Origin: Rhodospirillales bacterium
Lineage (GTDB): Bacteria; Pseudomonadota; Alphaproteobacteria; BOG-932; Roseiterribacteraceae
Length of the DNA: 64,000 bases
NCBI GenBank assembly: GCA_003165335.1
Contig: PLTD01000237.1
Span: 1-64,000, forward strand
Reading direction: 5' to 3'
Part shown: positions 44,685 to 51,795 of the stretch, one piece after another
Numbering within the stretch: the first letter of the stretch is position 1
How the letters are laid out: every line of letters starts with the position of its first letter
The notes under the pieces: generated by a model
What the model saw: the letters and a program-made list of their open reading frames with translations, nothing else
Database searches by the model: none
Told to the model about the DNA's origin: nothing
Made by a program: the position numbers and the translations under genes

Positions 44685-46016
44685 CTAGAACTTATAGGTC
44701 AACCCGACTGTCAAAATGTCGAGCGAAACACTCGATTGTGCTTTGATATTACTGGTCGTTTCGATGGCCGGTATCGTTGTGAAGAACGAGCGAGTGATGT
44801 TGATGTTGCTGTCCGTCACAAAGATATGGGCATAGCTGCCGTCGATCCCGATGTGATCGCTAAAGGCATAGTGGAAACCGGTCGACAGCCAAATGCGATC
44901 CCCGTCCGGTACACGCGTGTCGCGGAACGCGTCCACAGTAGGTGTCTGGTCATATTTGGTGCCCGCCCGTATCTTCCACTGATCATTCAACTGATATTCG
45001 GCTCCGAGCGCGAATGAATAGGTGTCTCGGTAATTCTCAGGAGTAATCAAATCGCCGATTGCCGCAGAAGTCGTGTGAATGTCGATTTGCTTGAAGTTGC
45101 TCCACGTATAGAAATCAAACTCGCCCAAAATTGTTAACTGCGGCGTTATACGCTGCGAGATGCCGGCCTGAATGATGTCCGGCTCGTTCAGCGCGGCAGT
45201 ACCGGTGACCTGCGTGTCGGCAGAGGCCAGAATTCCGGTCAGATTGGCGATCGTTAGCGATCCACGAATATTATGCGTAATTCCATAGCGATAGCTCAGT
45301 CCGATCTTGGTATCGGGCGTCGGCATGATGAGTAAACCGCCGTTGAATCCAGTCGACCAGGTGTGCCCGGTCAAGGTCAGGCGCCCGTCAGTAGCAATCG
45401 AGGGGCCTCCCAGCGCGAATGCGTCAGGTACGGCTGAACGGAGCTTAACGTAAGCATATTGCTCGTCCAGGCCGAGACCGATCGATAACCAATCGTTCAA
45501 TTTCACGGCAATTGTCGGCGCGATATCGATGGTTGCGATATAGCTGTCGATCGAATCGTACCGAGCGAAACTATTTTGGTCGAACTTGGACGCAAAACCG
45601 AAGGGCGCGCTGAGCCCCAACCCTAGCCAGACAGGCGCATCGGGAAGCTGCGCGCTGACATAAAAATCGGGAATCGGGGTAGAGGAGCCAGGGTTGCCGC
45701 CGTTGCCGCCGCCGGGAGTCGAACTCGGCGAAACCGGCGAGTGGTCGACGGTTCCCAGGTCGGTTAATCCGGCGCTCGGAACGATCAAATCGATTCCGCT
45801 GTCCAGCTGGATGCCGGGCAGTTGAGTCATGCCCGCCGGGTTGAAATAGATAGTACTGGCATCATCGGCCGCGGCGACATTTCCGGCCTGTGCCCGGCCG
45901 ACACCTGCGGCAGATTGCTCCTGAATATAAAATCCGGCTGCCGACGCTAAACCTGATGCTGTCCACGCTGACAATGCTATGACCGCGCCAAAACTGCGAT
46001 TTGATCGCGAATTCAT
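44685..46016 (-). CDS. FadL/TodX-family outer-membrane porin
   Basis: A 443-residue outer-membrane beta barrel for hydrophobic substrates. After the signal peptide (to ASA), the mature N-terminus GFYIQEQSAAGVGRAQAGNVAAADDASTIYFNPAGM is the FadL hatch-domain signature, including the NPAG motif. The C-terminus ends in F. The family takes up long-chain fatty acids or aromatic hydrocarbons, which suits the catabolic genes elsewhere in the window. It is a single gene. Confidence 0.93.
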   Translation of the reverse strand: MNSRSNRSFGAVIALSAWTASGLASAAGFYIQEQSAAGVGRAQAGNVAAADDASTIYFNPAGMTQLPGIQLDSGIDLIVPSAGLTDLGTVDHSPVSPSSTPGGGNGGNPGSSTPIPDFYVSAQLPDAPVWLGLGLSAPFGFASKFDQNSFARYDSIDSYIATIDIAPTIAVKLNDWLSIGLGLDEQYAYVKLRSAVPDAFALGGPSIATDGRLTLTGHTWSTGFNGGLLIMPTPDTKIGLSYRYGITHNIRGSLTIANLTGILASADTQVTGTAALNEPDIIQAGISQRITPQLTILGEFDFYTWSNFKQIDIHTTSAAIGDLITPENYRDTYSFALGAEYQLNDQWKIRAGTKYDQTPTVDAFRDTRVPDGDRIWLSTGFHYAFSDHIGIDGSYAHIFVTDSNINITRSFFTTIPAIETTSNIKAQSSVSLDILTVGLTYKF

Positions 46017-46306
46017 TTACCGTTCTCCTTCATTCAAGACTTCGGCAAGCCTCAAACCTGCTCTTAGTCCTGTAAAAACTCGCAAATCTTATTGCGGTGC
46101 ACAAAAAAACAGGTAAATCCTGCTTTCCTACTTAGCTAAGCTTCTTAACTCTAAATTCGCATTCAGCAAAATTGATTTTGCTGCTGTTTACTAAAGTACA
46201 ACCTGTATTGGGAGAGTGGCACTAATATCGCCCAATAACATTTCGACGCAGGTTCCGCAGCGTACGAACTCACATGCTATAATGCTTTCGCTGCACCCAA
46301 ACCAGA

Positions 46307-46323
46307 TTTAGATTAATTCTAAA
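46307..46323 (+). promoter_or_regulatory. Irr/ICE-box-like palindrome
   Basis: TTTAGATTAATTCTAAA: TTTAGA and TCTAAA form perfect inverted arms around 5 bases, centred about 100 bases upstream of the rubrerythrin ATG. It closely resembles the iron-control (Irr) box of alphaproteobacteria. Assigning Irr is by resemblance only. Confidence 0.55.
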
Positions 46324-46376
46324 GAGTGTTGCTTTAGCCAAGACGGCCGCAGTAAGATGACTGCGATACAACCACC

Positions 46377-46399
46377 GGCAGACGGTACAACCGTCTGCC
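46377..46399 (+). promoter_or_regulatory. Perfect 10-bp hairpin immediately before the rubrerythrin ribosome site
   Basis: GGCAGACGGT (46377-46386), loop ACA, ACCGTCTGCC (46390-46399). The hairpin ends 5 bases before the GGAGGA ribosome site (46405-46410). It has no T run, so it is either a DNA operator or an mRNA structure that controls or protects the transcript. Confidence 0.7.
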
Positions 46400-46414
46400 T
46401 TGACGGAGGATACC

Positions 46415-46837
46415 ATGACCGCCCTGAAAGATTCGAAGACCCTCGAAAACCTGAAGGAAGCCTTTGCGGGCGAAAGCCAGGCAAACCGGCGCTATCTTTA
46501 CTTCGCACAGAAGGCCGACGTCGAAGGCTATAATGATGTCGCCGCCGTCTTCCGCTCAACCGCCGAGGGCGAGACCGGACACGCCCACGGCCATCTCGAA
46601 TTCCTCGAAGAAGTCGGCGATCCGGCAACAGGTAAACCGATTGGCTCGACCGACAAGAATTTGGTCGCATCGGTAGCGGGCGAAACTCACGAATACACCG
46701 ACATGTATCCGGGCATGGCTCGTACGGCTCGCGAAGAAGGCTTTGACGAAATCGCCGATTGGTTCGAGACGCTTGCCAAAGCTGAACGCTCTCACGCTGG
46801 TCGTTTCCAGAAGGCGCTCGACAACCTCAACGCCTAA
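46415..46837 (+). CDS. Rubrerythrin-family protein (no rubredoxin domain)
   Basis: A 140-residue four-helix ferritin-like di-iron protein that reduces hydrogen peroxide. The ligand pattern is visible: E20, E53-x2-H56, E90 or E93, and E124-x2-H127. The C-terminal rubredoxin domain of classical rubrerythrin is absent, so an external electron donor is needed; the Fe-S protein encoded next is a candidate. The start ATG 46415 follows a strong GGAGGA site; the frame opens at 46400. It is preceded by the Irr-like box and hairpin and followed by its own terminator. Confidence 0.93.
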   Translation: MTALKDSKTLENLKEAFAGESQANRRYLYFAQKADVEGYNDVAAVFRSTAEGETGHAHGHLEFLEEVGDPATGKPIGSTDKNLVASVAGETHEYTDMYPGMARTAREEGFDEIADWFETLAKAERSHAGRFQKALDNLNA

Positions 46838-46869
46838 ACATTCAAGGTTATTTCATAGTCAAGCTAATG

Positions 46870-46905
46870 ACCGGCGGCCTTCGGGTCGCCGGTTTCTTCT
46901 TCTTA
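46870..46905 (+). terminator. Rho-independent terminator with UUCG tetraloop after rubrerythrin
   Basis: ACCGGCGGCC (46870-46879), loop TTCG (46880-46883), GGTCGCCGGT (46884-46893), then TTCTTCTTCTT. It is a strong 10-bp stem (one G-T pair) closed by a UUCG loop. It separates rubrerythrin from the Fe-S gene and could make it more abundant than the downstream genes. Confidence 0.85.
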
Positions 46906-46921
46906 ATTTGAGGGGCTCGAT

Positions 46922-48268
46922 ATGGCTGAGCCGAATAGCGGCGCACCTTTTCGTCACACGATCGACTGGCAAAACCCTGATTTCTACAACCTCGAAAAGA
47001 TCGAGACCGAAATGGAGCGGGTTTTCGACATCTGCCACGGCTGCCGCCGCTGCTTCAATCTGTGCGAGTCATTCCCGACCTTGTTTGACATGATCGACGC
47101 CAGCGAGTCAGGCGAACTCGATGGCGTTCCAAAAGAAAAATACAAAGATGTCGTAGACGATTGCACGCTCTGCGACATGTGCTTCATGACAAAATGCCCC
47201 TACGTTCCGCCGCACGAGTTCAATCTCGATTTCCCACATTTAATGCTGCGTTACCGTGCTGCTGAATTTGCGAAAGATGTACCCTCCTTTGCCGATAGGG
47301 AGTTGGTCGAAACTGATCGGAACGGCAAGTTGGGAGCAGTGCTAAGCCCGCTGATGAATTGGGCATCGGACCGTCACAATGGGTTGACCAGGCCGATAAT
47401 GGAAGCAGTGGCGGGCATTGATCGGAATGCGGATCTGCCGAAATTTGAGAGCCCTACTTTCGTGGCATCGGCTGCGAAGGATGCACCTGTTCGAGACGCC
47501 ACTGCGCCCGCCGCGGGGCGCAAAGCCCTGCTCTATGCAACCTGTTTCGTCAATTACAACAACACATCGATCGGTCGTGCCGCCCAAGCCGTTCTCGCCA
47601 AGAACGGCGTCGAGACCAAAGTGGTGCACCCCGAATGCTGTGGCATGCCGCAACTCGAACTGGGCGATCTCAAGGATGTCGCCGCCCGCGCAGCACGCGT
47701 AGCTGCCTATATGCGGCCGCAGATCGAAGAAGGATACCGCGTCGTCGCTCTCATACCCTCCTGCGCTCTGATGTTGAAATTCGAATGGCCGTTGATTTTG
47801 CCCGATAATGAGGACGTGGCGTTCCTGGCAAAGAATACATCGGATCTCAGCGAATATGTCGTCGATATTGCAAAAAAAGAAGGCTTGGCTTCCGGCCTGA
47901 AACCACTGGAAGGTGGCGTAACACTCCACCTGGCTTGTCATGCGAGAGCTCAAAATATGGGACAAAAGGGCACGGAAATGCTGCGCCTGATCCCGGAACC
48001 CGATGTCGCTGTGGTGGAGCGATGTTCCGGCCACGGCGGCTCCTGGGGAGTCAAGAAGGGCAATTTCGAAAAGGCCTTGAAGGTCGGCAAACCCGCAGCG
48101 CGGCAAGCCGCAAAGAATGCAAAGGCTTACGTCGCATCAGAATGCCCGTTGGCGGCGATGCATATCCTACAGGGCGTCGAAACGATCGAAGGCGCGGCCA
48201 AGCCAACTAAAGCACACCCGATCGAACTGCTCGCCAAAGCCTATGGCCTGACGGATACTTCCCTTTGA
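46922..48268 (+). CDS. Fe-S protein with two CCG domains (HdrB/GlpC-like)
   Basis: A 448-residue soluble redox protein. Near the N-terminus are two four-cysteine motifs, CHGCRRCFNLC and CTLCDMCFMTKC, for two [4Fe-4S] clusters. Residues about 190-430 hold two CCG-type domains (PECCGMPQLELGDL and the variant ERCSGHGGSWG, plus the HLACHARAQNMG segment). This is the layout of heterodisulfide-reductase-related and GlpC/LldE-like subunits. With rubrerythrin and DUF3501 it forms a conserved-looking triad and may feed electrons to rubrerythrin. The next gene overlaps its stop (TGATG). Confidence 0.9.
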   Translation: MAEPNSGAPFRHTIDWQNPDFYNLEKIETEMERVFDICHGCRRCFNLCESFPTLFDMIDASESGELDGVPKEKYKDVVDDCTLCDMCFMTKCPYVPPHEFNLDFPHLMLRYRAAEFAKDVPSFADRELVETDRNGKLGAVLSPLMNWASDRHNGLTRPIMEAVAGIDRNADLPKFESPTFVASAAKDAPVRDATAPAAGRKALLYATCFVNYNNTSIGRAAQAVLAKNGVETKVVHPECCGMPQLELGDLKDVAARAARVAAYMRPQIEEGYRVVALIPSCALMLKFEWPLILPDNEDVAFLAKNTSDLSEYVVDIAKKEGLASGLKPLEGGVTLHLACHARAQNMGQKGTEMLRLIPEPDVAVVERCSGHGGSWGVKKGNFEKALKVGKPAARQAAKNAKAYVASECPLAAMHILQGVETIEGAAKPTKAHPIELLAKAYGLTDTSL

Positions 48269-48855
48269 TGAAGCCCCATCGGATCACCCGCGAAGACATC
48301 ATGCCGATGGCGGATTATGCCGCTATCAGACAGGAGCAGCGGCGGCGCATTTCGCAGGCGAAGCGATCGCGTCGTGTGGAAGTCGGTCCCTACTCGACCT
48401 TTTATTTCGAAAACTACGATACGATGTGGCATCAAATTCATGAGATGCTGTTCGTCGAAAAGGGTGGAGACGCTCAGATTCAAGATGAGCTGGATGCCTA
48501 CAACCCTTTAATCCCAAATGGCAATGAGCTTGTAGCGACAGTCATGTTTGAAATCCCCGAGGCGGCTAGGCGGACAGCCGTGCTCCATATGGTCGGGGGA
48601 ATCGAACATCACATGCTTATGTCTATCGGCGACGATACTATCCGTGGCGAGCCCGATGCCGACCGAGAAAACACAAGTTCGGAAGGCAAAGCTTCATCCG
48701 TCCAATTCGTTCGCTTTACGCTAACACCAAGCCAGAAGTCAGCTTTCAAGGCGCGCGAAGCAGTTGTGAGGATAGGCTTCGATCATCCGCGCTATGGTCA
48801 TTTGGCCGTAGTTCCGCCCGCTGTTCGGGAAGCACTGGCGCTGGACCTAGTCTGA
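48268..48855 (+). CDS. DUF3501-family protein
   Basis: A 195-residue cytosolic protein of the uncharacterised DUF3501 family, recognised from the N-terminus MKPHRITREDIMPMADYAAIRQEQRRRISQAKRSRRVEVGPYSTFYFENYDTMWHQIHEML and the C-terminal DHPRYGHLAVVPP. ATG 48268 overlaps the Fe-S gene's stop, so the two are translationally coupled and probably work together. No catalytic motif can be named. It is always worth reading with its Fe-S partner. Confidence 0.88.
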   Translation: MKPHRITREDIMPMADYAAIRQEQRRRISQAKRSRRVEVGPYSTFYFENYDTMWHQIHEMLFVEKGGDAQIQDELDAYNPLIPNGNELVATVMFEIPEAARRTAVLHMVGGIEHHMLMSIGDDTIRGEPDADRENTSSEGKASSVQFVRFTLTPSQKSAFKAREAVVRIGFDHPRYGHLAVVPPAVREALALDLV

Positions 48856-48931
48856 TTTAAGTAGGTCGCGTTTGTGCAGCAACCAAGCCTGCGCCAAATT
48901 GTCCTTGCACGTACTAAACGATTCGCGTATC

Positions 48932-48964
48932 AGAAGAAAAAACGGGCCGCACAAAGGCGGCCCG
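48932..48964 (-). terminator. Rho-independent terminator on the minus strand
   Basis: An 8-bp GC stem with a 6-base loop and, on the minus strand, TTTTTTCTTCT. No annotated gene ends here; it supports the small RNA above. Confidence 0.85.
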
Positions 48965-49080
48965 AGTTTAGGGAGGAAACGCCGCGTAAAAGCAGGCGTC
49001 GGATATGGCGGGGAAGATGCCATATCGATTCTCAATATATTGCAGCTGCGAAGAAACGTCAAGCGGGCGAACCGCTTTTT
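48935..49080 (-). ncRNA. Candidate trans-acting small RNA with CU-rich loops
   Basis: Reading the minus strand there are successive hairpins. The first (arms 49061-49066 and 49072-49077) is short. The next, GATATGGC/GCCATATC (49002-49009 and 49019-49026), has a CU-rich loop ATCTTCCCC. Then comes ACGCC/GGCGT (48979-48983 and 48995-48999), a single-stranded TTTCCTCCCTAAA, and a terminator: CGGGCCGC/GCGGCCCG (48943-48950 and 48957-48964) followed by TTTTTTCTTCT. Exposed CCUCC-type segments can pair with ribosome sites, as in several alphaproteobacterial small RNAs. The 5' end is not defined. Confidence 0.6.
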
Positions 49081-49228
49081 CGTGTGCGATGCGGTAACAT
49101 TTTCTTTTAATTAATGAATTTTATCTTGCACCGCACAACCCGTCTTTCTCAATTCGTACCGCCACCCTATCACAATCCCTATCCCGAAATAGCGATGTGC
49201 GCTCTGCCGCTCACCCGAGAGACCGATT

Positions 49229-49579
49229 GTGGCCGATAACGACCGCCCAATAGAACCTTGGTTTTTCGAAATTGAGGCGCCCTGCCCTCTAAATGATGAA
49301 GATCAGGCCCGAATCGACGTTCTGAATGCGGCCGGTCGCGCTATCGTAACGCGCATGGTCGAACATATAGCGATAGACGAAGATGTTCCCGCTGAAGCGA
49401 TGACGCCGGGATTCGCCGATCGCGCGATCGACCGCGCACGTGATGCTATACATACAGCGCGAAACGCCGGTCCGAAAACGCGACCAAAAACCGACCTAGA
49501 AGAGCTAGCATTCCGCTATATGGATGCCATGCGGCTGTGGCTGCGAATTTATCGCGCGGCGCGGAACACAATAAACTAG
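49229..49579 (+). CDS. Hypothetical small acidic protein
   Basis: A 116-residue protein, not recognised. It is acidic in its first half (LNDEDQARIDVLNAAGRAIVTRMVEHIAIDEDVPAEAM) and basic in its second, with an amphipathic helix near the end (LAFRYMDAMRLWLRIYRAARN). It has no signal peptide or membrane segment. Its good codon pattern and same-strand position just ahead of the PQQ dehydrogenase gene (47 bases) make it likely real. Confidence 0.6.
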   Translation: MADNDRPIEPWFFEIEAPCPLNDEDQARIDVLNAAGRAIVTRMVEHIAIDEDVPAEAMTPGFADRAIDRARDAIHTARNAGPKTRPKTDLEELAFRYMDAMRLWLRIYRAARNTIN

Positions 49580-49626
49580 CTGGACATTAAGCCCAGCCGC
49601 GAGACGATATGTCGAAGGGGGGAACG

Positions 49627-51795
49627 ATGGGCGTGACTACATTTCATATTTATCGCCTGACGGCAGCTGCGGCCCTTATTTTGTTAGCAAGCGGATTCGA
49701 CCGTGCGACCGGCGATCCAACTCCAACAATCGTTTCTGAAATGCGCATCGTTCAAGCCGAAAGCGAGCCGCAAAACTGGCTCACAACAGGCCGCACCTAC
49801 GATGAGAGCCGCGACAGTTCTCTCGACCAAATCAACGATGGTAATATCCCTAAACTGGGTCTGGCCTGGTACTACGACCTGGACACCGATCGCGGACAAG
49901 AATCGACACCGCTCGCAGTCGACGGCGTACTTTATACGACGAGCGCCTGGTCCAAGGTCCAGGCCTTCGACCCAACGACTGGCAAGTTGCTCTGGCAGTT
50001 CGATCCTCTAGTCCCACGCCGGACTGGTGTCAAAAGCTGCTGCGACAGCGTCAATCGCGGTGCAGCCTATTGGAACGGAAAAATCTACGTCGGGACAATC
50101 GACGGACGTTTGATCGCAGTCGACGCGAAATCCGGGCGCGAGGTTTGGTCCACAGTCACCGTCGATCAATCCAAGTCATATACGATCGGGGGGGCGCCGC
50201 GAATCGTCAAAGGTCGAGTGATCATTGGCAACGCCGGCGCAGACTATGCCGTTCGCGGATATGTCTCAGCCTATGACGCAGAAACCGGAAAACTCGACTG
50301 GCGCTTTTACACCGTCCCGGGCGAGCCCGGAAAAAAAGACGGCGCGGCGTCGGATCCAATATTGGAAAAACTGGCCGCTAATACCTGGTCCGGCCAGTGG
50401 TGGAACGAGACCGGCGGCGGCGGCGGCGGAACTGTATGGGATTCGATATCTTACGATCCGGACCTGGACCTGCTCTATATCGGCACGGCAAATGCGGATT
50501 ATTGGAACAAGGCCTACCGTTCTCCCGGCGACAAGGACAATTTGTTCACCGCCTCGATCGTGGCTTTGAAACCCGAAACCGGCGAATATGTTTGGCATTT
50601 CCAGGAAACGCCTGGTGACAGTTGGGATTACGACGCAACGCAGAACATGATTCTTGCCGACCTGACCGTCGGCGGAAAAGCACGTAAAGTGCTCATGCAG
50701 GCATCGAAGAACGGCTTTTTCTACGTACTCGACCGTGCCACCGGTAAGCCGGTTTCGATCAAGCCGTTTGTCCCGATAAATTGGGCGACAGGAACAGATC
50801 CGGATACAGGCCGGCCGCTAATCGCTCCCGACGCTCACTACGACAAGACCGGCAAGCTGTGGGCCGCCCAACCGGGCTCAATCGGCGGTCATAACTGGCA
50901 GCCGATGGCGTTTAGCAAGGCAACGGGGCTGGTCTATATTCCGGCGCAAGAAGTCGGCGGTGCTTATGTCACCGAGAAAGACTTCAAACCACGGAGCGTC
51001 GGTGTCAATTTGGGTGTCGATTTCGTTCAGGCAGGTCTCCCGGACGACGCCCAACAGGTCAAGGCGATCAAAGCGCAGATGAAAGGCTATCTACTTGCCT
51101 GGAACCCTATTGCTCAAAAGGAGGTTTGGCGCGCACCTCATCCTGATTATTATAACGGGGGTGTACTCGTCACCCGGGGCAATATCGTCGTGGAAGGCGA
51201 TAATGACGGTTTCCTTAACATCTACGATGCGAAGACTGGACGTCATCTTTGGTCGTTCGATGGCGGCAGCGCCATTCTCGCCGCCCCGATCGCCTATGAA
51301 GTTGGCGGGCGCGAATATATCAGTGTGCTTGCCGGCTACGGGGGGTCGTCAGGACTCTATGCCGGAGAAGCAAATTGGGGGCCGAACGGGCCAAGGCACA
51401 ACAAGAGCCGAGTTTTGACATTCGCGCTCGGCGGTACAGCCGCTCTCCCTGCGCGCGCACCATCCGATGTCGCAAAGCAATTGGAGCCACCTGCTCAATT
51501 CGCCGATGCGGCGACAATAGCGGAGGGTGCACAGCACTTTGCCCATAGCTGTCTGTATTGTCATGGTGGTTCTGCAAAGGGTACGGGAATCATACCGGAT
51601 CTGAGGCACAGTCCCCTCCTCGGCAGTAAAGAAGCCTGGAGCAGCATTGTCAGGGAGGGCGTCCTGTCCGACAAGGGCATGGTGAGCTTTCGCGATGCCT
51701 ACAGCGCAGAGGAAATCGAATCCATCCGAGCCTATGTGGTCGAGCGGGCACTGATCGAAAAGCGCTTGGCGACTGCTGATAGAGCCCCAAATTGA
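49627..51795 (+). CDS. Quinohaemoprotein (PQQ-dependent) alcohol dehydrogenase
   Basis: An exported PQQ enzyme of the methanol/ethanol-dehydrogenase family with a fused cytochrome c (type II quinohaemoprotein), 722 residues. The start is ATG 49627, with an AAGGGGGG site before it; the frame opens at 49609. The eight-bladed propeller (residues about 50-580) carries the vicinal disulfide CC in SCCDSV that sits over PQQ, the tryptophan-docking repeats (for example GQWWNETGGGGGGTVWDS), and a C-terminal CLYCHGG haem site. It oxidises primary or secondary alcohols in the periplasm. The kinase gene after it overlaps its stop. Confidence 0.93.
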   Translation: MGVTTFHIYRLTAAAALILLASGFDRATGDPTPTIVSEMRIVQAESEPQNWLTTGRTYDESRDSSLDQINDGNIPKLGLAWYYDLDTDRGQESTPLAVDGVLYTTSAWSKVQAFDPTTGKLLWQFDPLVPRRTGVKSCCDSVNRGAAYWNGKIYVGTIDGRLIAVDAKSGREVWSTVTVDQSKSYTIGGAPRIVKGRVIIGNAGADYAVRGYVSAYDAETGKLDWRFYTVPGEPGKKDGAASDPILEKLAANTWSGQWWNETGGGGGGTVWDSISYDPDLDLLYIGTANADYWNKAYRSPGDKDNLFTASIVALKPETGEYVWHFQETPGDSWDYDATQNMILADLTVGGKARKVLMQASKNGFFYVLDRATGKPVSIKPFVPINWATGTDPDTGRPLIAPDAHYDKTGKLWAAQPGSIGGHNWQPMAFSKATGLVYIPAQEVGGAYVTEKDFKPRSVGVNLGVDFVQAGLPDDAQQVKAIKAQMKGYLLAWNPIAQKEVWRAPHPDYYNGGVLVTRGNIVVEGDNDGFLNIYDAKTGRHLWSFDGGSAILAAPIAYEVGGREYISVLAGYGGSSGLYAGEANWGPNGPRHNKSRVLTFALGGTAALPARAPSDVAKQLEPPAQFADAATIAEGAQHFAHSCLYCHGGSAKGTGIIPDLRHSPLLGSKEAWSSIVREGVLSDKGMVSFRDAYSAEEIESIRAYVVERALIEKRLATADRAPN

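Larger units (their letters stand above)
46017..46414. other. Intergenic region between the FadL porin and rubrerythrin
   Basis: About 400 AT-rich bases between divergent genes. It contains the Irr-box-like palindrome (46307-46323) and the hairpin just before rubrerythrin (46377-46399). No convincing coding frame. Confidence 0.5.
48856..49228. other. Intergenic region holding a candidate minus-strand small RNA
   Basis: 373 bases downstream of DUF3501. Two overlapping plus-strand frames (48872-49114 and 48874-49110) encode low-complexity basic proteins with no ribosome site and are rejected. The region is better explained by a structured minus-strand RNA (see next entry) and by an AT-rich promoter-like stretch at about 49100-49140. 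A short AAGCGG/CCGCTT hairpin (49061-49077) followed by T could stop plus-strand transcripts. Confidence 0.45.

Noticed and set aside
48872-49114. Overlapping plus-strand open frames after DUF3501
   Set aside because: No ribosome site, no homology and they cross a structured region better explained by a minus-strand RNA.
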